NCBI GenBank assembly: GCA_019095985.1
Contig: CM032664.1
Span: forward strand, 21,737,955-21,801,954
Length of the DNA stretch: 64,000 bases
From: Streblospio benedicti
Lineage: Eukaryota > Annelida > Polychaeta > Spionida > Spionidae
Direction: 5' to 3'
Shown here: positions 10,823 through 20,966 of the stretch, piece after piece
How positions within the stretch are numbered: the first letter of the stretch is position 1
Layout: each line of letters begins with the position of its first letter
The notes under the pieces: generated by a model
Databases searched by the model: none
What the model was told of the DNA's origin: nothing
Seen by the model: only the letters and a program-made list of their open reading frames with translations
Program-made: the position numbers and the translations under genes

Positions 10823-12428
10823 TCAGCGGTACGAGGTTGCAGTCGGAATTCTCTCAGAATAGCAATGATCATTGGTCACTGTTTCAGAATTGAAACGCAC
10901 AACTTGGGGGTTGATAACGGTGCTAGGTAATGTGCACCTTCCAGAGCCTTTGGAGGTGGAAGGTAGCTGGTCATACATGGAGTTGGGGATAGTGCTGGTG
11001 GCAGTATCAAAACTACAATCCGCGCGTTGATTCATTCTCACGCCTGTTAAATTTGATCCACTCGCTCCTCCATTGTTGGCATAAAAAGCACCGGGTTCCC
11101 GTGCGTCATGACTTCTTACAGGAGCAGTGAACAGGTCTCCGGTCGCAGCCTCAGGATTACCATGGTTATTGAGGGCTGCAGTATTATTACTCTGTTCATG
11201 ACTATTTATCATAGACAGCTGACTGAATGACGGATGTGTGATACACGTATTTGACGGATCGCCGAGACTATAGTCACTTGATGAACCAGCAGATGGACTT
11301 CCAGGAATGGTACAGTCAAAGTTTATTGGAGCTTCACGTTTATTGAGATCGGTGGCTACGAAATCATGACGGTTAGAAGCAGGGGCAAAGTTGGACAGTG
11401 AATTGCTTGATGTAGAAGGAATGTCGTGGTATCCATTCTGGTGACTGCGTGGACCGGCGTCATTTGCTGATCAGTATGCATGATTTGTCTGTTGTCAAGC
11501 AAAGTGTTGTGGTTACGCATAATCTCTTGGCCATTGGTAATGACCTGTAGATTATCATCAGGTATTATTTGCTGTTCATCAGGCTGCATACATTGTGGTG
11601 GCATTATTGTACCATCAGTTCTCCTCGTGCTCAATGAATGGTTTTGTTGATCATTCTCACTTCTGTTGTAATTCCACTGATTATTTGTATACTGGTGAGC
11701 TGTTGTTTCGGGAGCAGAAGGAAACATACCCTGTCGTGGCATCTGGCCGCCATATTGATTGCTAATATCCTGCAGTGCTGCTCGGCTGTTGTAATTCGAC
11801 CTAACACTCTGCTGCATTGCTACCAAATCGGGACGGTCGCCAATGGTATCAAACTGAGGTCGTTGTGGAATGTGATGATTGTCAACGGGCGATGAGGATG
11901 GCTGTCCTGAGTTATTAGAAGAGTACATACTGGAGATTTCAACCAGGCTTGACAGCTTTTTGGCCCATTCTACCTTACCACTTGGATTTTCTTGATTGAA
12001 ACCTGGCATCGACCGATGAGGAGGAAGTCCCGGTGGTGGAGGGATTTGCGAGGTGGCTGATGCGTTGTTGTATGGCTGAGGACCGCCAAATCCCGGCCCG
12101 CCATCAAATTCGGCTGCCGGATCAGGCAACATCCCAAAACGCATTGCGTGCTGTAAACGACCATTCATTTGTGACGTCACGGGCCGCCAAACTTGTTGAT
12201 CGTCACATTGGGGGGGGGGGGGCGGGGCCGTTGTAATTGGAGTAGGAAGACATCTGCTGCAACTGACTGTTGACGTCTCAGTTTCTCCTCCGTTTTAGCA
12301 TTGGACCGTCGGTTCTGGAACCACGTGGTGACCTTTTCCGGTGCAAGAGTGAGTCTCCCAGCGAGTCTTTGGATCGTCTCTGGCTGCGGTACAGGATCGT
12401 AGGCGACTACGCTATTCATCATGGCTAC
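10823..12428 (-). CDS. Homeobox gene, exon 2 copy A: homeodomain residues 13-60 and long Gln/Asn/Ser-rich C-terminus
   Basis: The acceptor ccccag lies at 12429-12434. The exon opens VAMMNSVVAYDPVPQPETIQ and runs through RLAGRLTLAPEKVTTWFQNR followed by RSNAKTEEKLRRQQ. Counting from the invariant WFQN (W48, F49, Q50, N51, R53) with no gap, this is homeodomain position 13 onward, so the protein would bind DNA as a Q50 homeodomain. Beyond it lies a low-complexity region rich in Pro, Gln, Asn and Ser (GLPPHRSMPGFNQENPSGKV, EWAKKLSSLVEISSMYSS), a likely transactivation-type tail ending near 10823. Two frame changes are needed to follow it: one near the poly-G run at 12210-12260, one near 11450. 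They may be sequencing errors. The homeobox itself is intact in this copy. The class is not clear to me; a divergent PRD-like or amphioxus-specific homeobox is possible. Confidence 0.75.
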
Positions 12429-12664
12429 CTGGGGATTTAGAATATTTAACAGCATTTATTAAAATATTTATAAATCACCGTAAAAACTATTTGCTACGGG
12501 TAACACATGAAATTAAATGAAATCATAATAGTATATTTACATGACATTAACTACATGAAATGTTACTGCTTATTCTCCAAGCTTCATCAAGAAACTTTAT
12601 AGAATTCACATTGAACATGAGCATGAACACTTAAAAGGCATTCAGTAATAAAAAGAAAACATTA

Positions 12665-13244
12665 CACAAATTGTACAGTACAACCTCCAATAAAAACAAC
12701 CTTTCTATAGAGACCACCTCCATAATAAGGGATTGTTCAGAAATGACGTCATTGATTTTTTACCTCTTTACCCCACGCTCCTGTCATCTTTTGTAAACTT
12801 TGCAGCACCCCTTTCTGGTAAGTTGGCGTCAAAGTCACTCCCTCCCACCCACTCCCCCCTCCCCCTGCGGGACATGGTTTCGTGATCTCTATAGTTTAGA
12901 CATAATCTTAAAAATCAATTTAGGGTGTAAAGCATACATGCATACATGGCCATGTGATTTCAAATAGTAGATATATCAACACTCACTTAACATGTCTGAA
13001 AGTAAGCTCAATTACTATTAAACTACAACTTTTTTTTAAAAGGTGACATCACCCAAGTGCTGGAACCCCCAACCCCCCACTATTGTCAACTTTCGCCATC
13101 TTTCACTACACCGCCCCCCCCCGCCCCCCCTCTCAACCTCCTACCGGTGACTTCATTTGTGAACGACCACTATGACCACTTTTCACGGCCCCAAACCTTC
13201 ATAAAGTGGCTACCAAAATGAACCTCTGTGTAGAAACGACCTCT
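12665..13244. repeat. Intron copy A with a MITE-like repeat, cut short
   Basis: This stretch is nearly the same as 14990-15566 in copy B. It includes the phrases accacctccataataaggg, a CT/C-rich block with tcactccctcccacccac, and cacggccccaaaccttcata. Similarity stops abruptly at gttagaccgc (13245), where an unrelated repeat begins. Confidence 0.8.
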
Positions 13245-13530
13245 GTTAGACCGCAAAAATATAACCAACGCAAAAATATAACCAGTTATGTTTTGCGTTA
13301 AACTATAACCAGAGCCCCGAAAATGGACCTGGTGACGCAAAATATAACCACTGCCGCAAAAATATAACCAAGGTGTAGGGAGAAGGTTAGTTTGTGCGGA
13401 AAATCACCAAACTGCCGACTATTCATTTTTTACAGTTTACATGGCACATACTCACACAGCAGAGGGTAGACTCGGGTGCACAATGTCTCAAACTGGTTTA
13501 AAATAGGGAAGTTTACTGCTGCATTTGTGT
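13245..13530 (+). repeat. Repeat end with iterated GCAAAATATAACC motifs, copy 1 (runs into gap)
   Basis: Starting at gttagaccgc the motif CGCAAAAATATAACCA, with or without one A, is repeated about five times in 130 bp, followed by a unique part (gcacatactcacacagcaga, gtttactgctgcatttgtgt). The same order starts at 35497, and a reverse copy lies at 39545-39993. Such iterated subterminal motifs are typical of transposase-bound ends of DNA transposons. The copy is cut by the scaffold gap. Confidence 0.7.
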
Positions 13531-13630
13531 NNNNNNNNNNNNNNNNNNNNNNNNNNNNNNNNNNNNNNNNNNNNNNNNNNNNNNNNNNNNNNNNNNNNNN
13601 NNNNNNNNNNNNNNNNNNNNNNNNNNNNNN
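13531..13630. other. Assembly gap of 100 N
   Basis: Exactly 100 unknown bases, the conventional length for a gap of unknown size. It separates the two copies of the homeobox exon 2 region, so order and distance across it are uncertain. Confidence 0.99.
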
Positions 13631-13890
13631 CCGCCCAAAAAAGGGGTCGGGGGCCCGGGGCCTTTCCTGCCCAGTATGGGCCCCGGGCCCCGCGCCCGAC
13701 CTCATCACCCCCTGGTTTCCATGGCGACGCCGCCGCCGAGGTTTACACCACGGTGGACGTCGCTCAATCCCTCCAAGGTGGCGGCCGCGACCACTTCACC
13801 CTTTGACCTCACAGGGCACTTGACCCCTGACCCGACCCCCTGACCTGACCCCCGGCGGGTCGAGGCTCACCTCCACACAGGTAACCACAG
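13631..13890. other. GC-rich island
   Basis: A strongly GC-rich stretch in an otherwise AT-rich region, with CpGs and several TGACC(C/T) hexamers (tgacctcacagggcacttga, then tgacccctgacccg). Open frames exist on both strands but I recognise no protein; a possible donor gtaacc follows at about 13881. It could be a CpG island or exon whose gene lies in the gap. Confidence 0.35.
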
Positions 13891-14242
13891 TCGCTACGTC
13901 TGGCTCCTCTAGTCTCATCCAAGCTTGTATAGACGGAATCTGTGTGAAAACATGTTGCTTTTAAAGCCCGTAAAAATTTTTAAAGTTGCTGTCTATAAGT
14001 ATGATGTTTTGTTTTTCACAAAATGATTGGTCAGGCCATGAGTGAATTATTGCGTTTTTGTTTTCACACAGATTATTGGTCTGTCCACGGCCTTACCGCC
14101 TTAGTCCTGCCTACGGCCTGAATTTAATGATATTTGTAGAACTTTGTTTACTGTCCGAAGGGTGTTAATATGTCTCGTATTTATGTTTTTTAATGGAATT
14201 GATCATTTTAGAATTCTGTCACGAAATGTAATGTACCGATTT

Positions 14243-14751
14243 TTAGTTGTAAGAGTACATACTGGAGATTTCAACCAGGCTTGACAGCTTTTTGGCCCAT
14301 TCTACCTTACCACTTGGATTTTCTTGATTGAAACCTGGCATCGACCGATGAGGAGGAAGTCCCGGTGGTGGAGGATTTGCGAGGTGGCTGATGCGTTGTT
14401 GTATGGCTGGAGGACCGCCAAATCCCGGCCTGCCATCAAATCCGGCTGCCGGATCAGGCAACATCCCAAAACGCATTGCGTGCTGTAAACGACCATTCAT
14501 TTGTGACGTCACGGGCCGCCAAACTTGTTGATCGTCACATTGGGGGGGGGGGGGGCCGTTGTAATTGGAGTAGGAAGACATCTGCTGTAACTGTTGACGT
14601 CTCAGTTTTTCCTCCTTCTTTAGCCTTAGACCGTCGGTTCTGGAACCACGTGGTGACCTTTTCCGGTGCAAGTGAGTCTCCCAGCGAGTCTTTGGATCGT
14701 CTCTGGCTGCGGTACAGGATCGTAGGCGACTACGCTATTCATCATGGCTAC
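14243..14751 (-). CDS. Homeobox gene, exon 2 copy B (shorter, homeobox frame disturbed)
   Basis: This matches copy A from the same acceptor (ccccag directly upstream of 14751): VAMMNSVVAYDPVPQPETIQ then RLAGRLT. Two bases present in copy A are missing next (cacttgcacc against cactcttgcacc), and one extra base follows in the basic region near 14620, so the homeodomain frame is lost here. The following part is better than in copy A: KKEEKLRRQQLQQMSSYSNY, NGPPPPQCDDQQVW and so on to SSMYSYN without the break copy A has at the poly-G run. Each copy is therefore damaged where the other is sound, the pattern expected from two alleles with sequencing errors or from a young duplication. Similarity to copy A ends at about 14250. 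Confidence 0.65.
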
Positions 14752-14998
14752 CTGGGGATTTTAGAAGATTTAACAGCATTTATTAAAATATTTATAAATC
14801 ACCGTAAAAACTATTTGCTACGGGTAACACATGAAATTAAATGAAATCATAATAGTATATTTTACATGACATTAACTACATGAAATGTTACTGCTTATTC
14901 TCCAAGCTTCATCAAGAAACTTTATAGAATTCACATTGAACATGAGCATGAACACTTAAAAGGCATTCAGTAATAAAAAAAAAAACATTACACAAATT

Positions 14999-15732
14999 GT
15001 ACAGTACAACCTCCAAAAACAACCTTTCTATAGAGACCACCTCCATAATAAGGGATTGTTCAGAAATGACGTCATTGATTTTTACCTCTTTACCCCACGC
15101 TCCTGTCATCTTTTTCAGTAAACTTTGCAGCACCCCTTTCTGGTAAGTTGGCGTCAAAGTCACTCCCTCCCACCCACTCCCCCCTCCCCCTGCGGGACAT
15201 GGTTTCGTGATCTCTATAGTTTAGACATAATCTTAAAAATCAATTTAGGGTGTAAAGCATACATGCATACATGGCCATGTGATTTCAAATAGTAGATATA
15301 TCAACACTCACTTAACATGTCTGAAAGTAAGCTCAATTACTATTAAACTACAACCTTTTTTTTAAGGTGACATCACCCAAGTGCTGGAACCCCAACCCCC
15401 ACTACTGTCAACTTTCGCCATCTTTCACTACACCGCCCCCCCCGCCCCCCCCTCTCAACCTCCTACCGGTGACTTCATTTGTGAACGACCACTATGACCA
15501 CTTTTCACGGCCCCAAACCTTCATAAAGTGGCTACCAAAATGAACCTCTGTGTAGAAACGACCTCCCTATTGAGAGCACCTAACACCAGTCCCAAAGGTT
15601 ATCCTATTAGAGATGTTCTACTGTATTCTAGACCACATAATATATATGATATTGTCAACAGAGACCACCTCTCTCGGGAAGCCACCTAACACTGGTTCCA
15701 AAGGTGGTCCTAATAGAGAGGTTCAACTGTAG
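14999..15732. mobile_element. MITE-like repeat inside the homeobox intron
   Basis: The left end reads gtacagtacaacctcc and the right end, reverse-complemented, reads tacagttgaacctctc. Both are followed by phrases about accacct, giving imperfect terminal inverted repeats around 0.7 kb. It lies between exon 1 (15747) and exon 2 copy B (14751), within 15 bases of the exon 1 donor. A truncated counterpart is in copy A. Confidence 0.55.
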
Positions 15733-15746
15733 TAAAATATTGTTAC

Positions 15747-15938
15747 CTGATACGGCATGAAGTGCGTCCTCGGGCGTCTGGGCCTCGTCTGCGTGGGTCT
15801 GGGCGAGGACGGGACCGTCAGCTCGGCGGGGCGGGGAGAGGACGCCCCGGGGAGGACGCTGTTGGCCTCTGAAGGGTCAACGCCCGGTGGGCCGGCGAGC
15901 TGGTCGCCTCCGGGGGCTTGGAGCTCGCGTTCAGACAT
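15747..15938 (-). CDS. Homeobox gene, exon 1: N-terminus and homeodomain residues 1-12
   Basis: From ATG at 15938 the exon encodes 64 residues: MSERELQAPGGDQLAGPPGV, a Pro/Ser-rich stretch, then PRRPRTHFMPYQ, which is homeodomain arm and start of helix 1 (R3, R5, F8 and Q12 fit the consensus). It ends exactly after the codon for Q12 at a good donor (CAG then gtaaca). Joined in phase 0 to either exon 2 copy it gives an ungapped 60-residue homeodomain, which is strong support for the splice. The start codon is the first ATG in frame; there is no upstream TATA box that I can point to. An intron after homeodomain residue 12 is not a position I recognise from the common classes. Confidence 0.8.
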
Positions 15939-16042
15939 CACTAAAATGGCTTTATGATGTTTGGGAACTATACGGCGTTGCTCAGACCTTCAGATGTATC
16001 CTGGTATAAGTGTGGTGCCGTTGTTTTTTCGTGAGTCACTTA

Positions 16043-17459
16043 GGCCCCCATTTCACATGGCCGATCCTAGCTCCAGATCCTCCCAAAGACGCCCGTTTTG
16101 TCATTTCGGGGTGGATTGTGCGTGATCTGGCCTCAAATGTGGCGTGATTTGGCTGGTTCGGCAGGGAACGGGCCGTTTTTGGCGGGTTCTGGGCGTTTTT
16201 TTTTCTTATTTCAGCTTGTGTGCTCTAAAGCACACCATCGCCATGCCTTTTGGGGCTGTCTGGGGGGCTTTCTCTACTATTTGCAACATCCTTAGGTCTT
16301 TTTGCTGAACTGTGGCTTCGTCTGCTGCATTGGGAAGGAAGATTTATGGTGACATATGAAACCGTAAATGCCGCCACTACCGTTACAACCGGAAGCAATA
16401 GACGCATAGAACGGAAGCATCTTTTTCAACAACACGATGCTCCAATATTAGTGCAGTCTACCTAGAAAAAATGACTCACTTCTGCCAGTTTCGGGCGCAA
16501 AAAGTGTTATCACTTCTCTGGAGAAGTGATTTTGACGTTTTTTCGGCTTGTGGCCTCCCGTTTTGGATTATTGAGTTGTTGATCTGTAGCAACGTTTTGG
16601 TTTTCTGATTCATCTGGAGAAGTAACTTGTTCATCGTTAGGTTTCTCTGCTACCAGGGGATTTTCATAAAGATGTTCCCGTTTTATGTTATGCTAGTTCC
16701 AAATGGTCCCATTAGCTTGCCTTTTGATCCAGTCCATCTGAAAGGACACATACCGTAATTACAGACGATCCTGTAAGGTTTAGCTACAGAATATGTAATC
16801 AGGCAATATAAAATGGCTGCAAATGTTGGCAGATTTCATTGTTGTTTGTGTCTCGGAAGGATTTTACTCAAACACGTATTCACGATGATCAGGCAACGGA
16901 TAATGGCAACAATGGCAGCCGTTACACTCAATCTTGTTGCAGCTCAACAACAACGCCAGGAGGAGGACATAAGAGAGAGAATGATACACGAGACTGATGA
17001 AGAGGAAGACGATGAAGCTTCAGAAGGCGACCTTGGAGGTGCTCAACTTGATGCTGGTCAGCAGAGACGACCATATACTAAGAAGAGATGTTGGGTACGG
17101 CCCTGGGTCAGTCATGATCATCATCTGCTGTATGTTAAGAGAAACACATTACATGTTGAAAGGCCGAACCTGCATTGATTTCACGCTTTTATAGCCACGA
17201 AGAGGGCCGACGCCGCTATTTTCGACAAGCCTCGTCAATGACAGCCAGCCGATCATGACGATCTGGTCGTCATGCTTCGTCTGTCTTGGCTACATGTAAT
17301 GTCTTTGACGGCTTGTACGGCTCGTTGACCTTGTCATGCTTCGTCTTCAGACTGTTACGTAATAAATATTAATGCATTTCAGCCGATCCACACCGAAATG
17401 ACAAATCGGGCGTGTTTTGGAGGATCTGGAGCTAAGATTGGGCATGTGAAATGGGGGTC
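16043..17459 (+). mobile_element. Harbinger-type DNA transposon, internally deleted, copy 1
   Basis: Terminal inverted repeats GGCCCCCATTTCACATG and CATGTGAAATGGGGGTC are flanked by TTA on both sides (16040-16042 and 17460-17462), the target duplication typical of the PIF/Harbinger superfamily. At 16813-17178 it encodes an N-terminal transposase remnant with an acidic stretch (HETDEEEDDEASEGDLGG) and then RPYTKKRCWVRPWVSHDHHL, the start of a Harbinger nuclease. The catalytic part is absent, so it would depend on a transposase made elsewhere. Related copies are at 36659-38254 and 34665-34795. Confidence 0.85.
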
Positions 17460-17462
17460 TTA

Positions 17463-18864
17463 AAGACAGACGCGTGACAACTTAAAACCTTGCCGAAATA
17501 TCCTTGTGTTGTTGTTTAAGCATGTTATTCGAATAACGTGTAGCTAGAAACATCCAAATTTTATCTCATAACGTATCCATTGTTTGACTGTCTCCTAAGA
17601 TCCACTCAAAGCTGTAATGATGGGATCATATCTCCAGCTGGAGAATTTATAGGGGCCAGAAGAGTTCTGCTTTTCTGACATTGTTCTAACGGGTCTGTGT
17701 GCGGAGAAGTTGACACTTAGACACTGACCTAACATTTGACCACCTAAAATGGCTACCTATTAGTTAGGCACGTTTACAGATGCCCTCCCATTTTAGCAGC
17801 CTACAATGTTTGCGCAGCCCTTTTGCGCATTGTCTTAAAGTTCTTACGTGTCTCATTCATAATTAACTGTATTTAGGGAGCAGTTTTTTGGTTAATTCGG
17901 GTTCTATTGTTTTGCTTGGAATTACCATTAGTACAATTAGAAAGGATTCTAATGCTTCGTGCGTATTGCTATTAGCTAGATGTAGAATTTTATAAATTCG
18001 TGTTTTAAAATGCTAGGAAAGCGACCCTATTCTATATTCTTTACAAAACCCTGATTATACCAAATGCTTATATTTAAAACTTTAACCAGCTTTAGATCCT
18101 GTTATTATATTCTTTTGTCATTTCATTAAGGCCTTTTCGATTTGGGAGCACGTATTCGCTGTCACCCCCCTTATCCAGTTAAGTCAATTAATCAGTATAT
18201 GGTAAAACTTAGGCTTAAAAACCTAAGAATGTGATCATATCTAGTAGCGAATGAAAGCTAATGAAACATTTCTTTTACTAACCTCATATTTCGGAAGGCA
18301 TACTGGCATATTCATATTTTCAAATGTTATTTAACTTTAAATCAAATCTGAGAAGACAGTGCATTTTTAACTTTCCCAAAGTTATCCGTTTTAAACAGAC
18401 GTTGAATAAAATTTCTTTCACAGAAGGTGTAATATATGTTAAGATTTTAACAGTTGCATATAAATATTATCTGAATTAGATGTCACCAATATCATTCTTC
18501 TAAATTGATTATATATTAATGGCTTATTCCACAATTTCGAAGGTCACCAGCGGAATAAGGTGTTATGTGTATACCATCATATCATCTTGCCGTAGCAAGG
18601 CATCTTGCCACAGCAAGGCATTATCTATCTTCATTTCTCTCAGTTGCTCTTCCTTCTCTTTGATAGAGAGACCACCTTTTCAGATGAAAGATGGTAGCAA
18701 GGTAACATCTATCATTTTTTTTTATTGAAGAACCCCGAATTTGTGAAGATGCACTTTAGATTCTCCGCCACAATTTTAGAACGGCTGCAGTGAAAGGGTT
18801 TGTTCTGAAGAAAACCCCGAATTGATGGAACTGGAATAGACTATACCCTGTTGAAATACTCGTG
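17463..18864. other. AT-rich intergenic stretch
   Basis: No gene or repeat family that I recognise. Short ORFs only. It ends where similarity to the other arm of the inverted duplication begins. Confidence 0.5.
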
Positions 18865-19544
18865 TATACACAAAATGCACACGTCAAAAGGCTTTTAGAA
18901 CTAGTTTTAGTGAAAATTGTCTTTCTTGTTGGTTTATAATGGAATTAGCTTAGGAAAATATATGATGCGTCAAAAGGAGTGTATTCAGATAGTTTGGACA
19001 TCAGAGTGCTGTAACAGCTCTCTCCCATGTGGAGCAGATTTATAAAGTGGGATGTGGGGAAAATGGCTGACAAAAACAGGGATGTGGGAAATAGGCCAAT
19101 AAAAGAGGGATGTGCGATTACAAGCAAGTGGGATGTGGGGAAAACGCCTTAAAATTTGAGGGATGTTGGGGGAAAAGGCAAAGAAAAACAAGTATGTTGG
19201 AAAAAAAGATTAGGGGCATAGGATTTCTTGACCTTTTGTAAACCCCCTCTCCTTATAATGGAATTAGAATAGACAAATTTAAGATGTGGCAAAAGGAGCC
19301 TATTCAGCTAGTAAGATAATTATCGGATCATAAGATTCATTTCAGCTATATTATAGCCATAGCAAGGAGATGCATATACACTATTTTACAATTGAGGTTT
19401 ATAAGGTCATATAAAGTACATTTAAAATATCACAGCTATATGTATGTGGGTGGCCCATATACAGTCTTACAACTACAATTTATTAAGTACTAAGTAAGCT
19501 TTACGTATGTACAGCCCGCTGTAACAGCCCTCCTCCCGTAGCAG

Positions 19545-20910
19545 CCCCAAGCGGCAGCGCCGCTGTGTGTTCCACATATTGGTGGTGAACCTGGCCGCGT
19601 GTAGCCTCGTGCCCGCCGTCACGCTCTTCCAGATGGTCGTCGCCTCCAGCTTCAAGGGCGCGTGGCTCTTTGGCAGCGCAGGTACGCACGCACGCACACA
19701 CTCACTCACACACTCACCTCTGTTACTCACTCACTCACACACGCACTCACCGATCGCCTATGTTGCTTACTCACTCACTCAGCCACTAACTGTCACTCAT
19801 GCATTCACTCATTCACTCACTCACTCACTCACATACTCACACACCCGCTGACTCTGTAGCTCACACACTCACACTCACTTACTCACACACTCTCACTCAC
19901 CCACTCTTCAGAGCAGAACAGCGAGCAAAACATTTCCCACAATCATCCCTGATGTACGCCAAGTGTATGCTAATCATGCACGTCAGCACTGGTCTACAGT
20001 AAGCTACACATGCAAAATGCCAAGGAAAATGAGCATTGTAATCTGTAACTACACAAAAGATCTATCTAGATGTATATTGTTTCTCCAATGCACAATTGTA
20101 GTTGGTTGTCTGGGAAAGCATGGTGTGATCACGACAAGCTCTTTTTGTGTTGAGACCTTGTCAGCTCGTAGTTCTGCCATAGCATGACAACGGGTGACGT
20201 TGTCGTTGCAGTTTTAGCGCCAAATGGAAGTGGCGTGTGAATGGTCTATTTGGTGCACAGGAAAGGAGCATAATTTGCTCTGTCGGGTCACAGGAATGCC
20301 GTTTACACGCCTATGAGCAGTCTTACAACAAAGTATTTTCAATCATTTGTGCATTGTGTAAGCGCGAAATACAGAAGTACACATAAATTACATTAATGTT
20401 CTGTTAATTAGGTATGCAGTATATGGAATCATTATTTTCTTTGTATATTTCTGTCACCTGCTTATTATTCCAAAAAGACTAAAATGTAAATAAATATATT
20501 TATTTAAATTTCAAAGCAATAGCTTCCTGTTCTCAAAATTTTGTAAACGGAAGCTATTGCTTTGAAATTGAAATAAATATTTTAGACTTTTTGGAATAAT
20601 AAGCAGTGACAGAAATAAACACAGAAAATAAAGATAAATTACAGTTTTCTACATGTGCGCTGTAACAATTTAATAGAAGGTTTGCGATTAAAATGGCAAA
20701 TCAAGTTTTCAGAAAGATGGTGCTGGTGGGTTCTGTACGTGAGGCAGCTCGCAAAGATGCAAAACAGTTCACGAAATAAGATTTGGATGGGTTTGGTTGG
20801 GGGGGGGGGGGGGGGGAGAAAGTTGGTCTAAATGATAAGCCGGCTTGTTTAATTTACAAGGTTGAAAAATATCAGCCATTTTAGGACATACTGAATACTA
20901 AATTTATATT

Positions 20911-20966
<56 letters not shown>

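Noticed and set aside
13430-13823. Open frames running through X residues
   Set aside because: They span the 100-N gap and have no support.
19682-19915. CRISPR-like regular repeats
   Set aside because: Units are 4-base microsatellite steps without spacers, in an animal genome.
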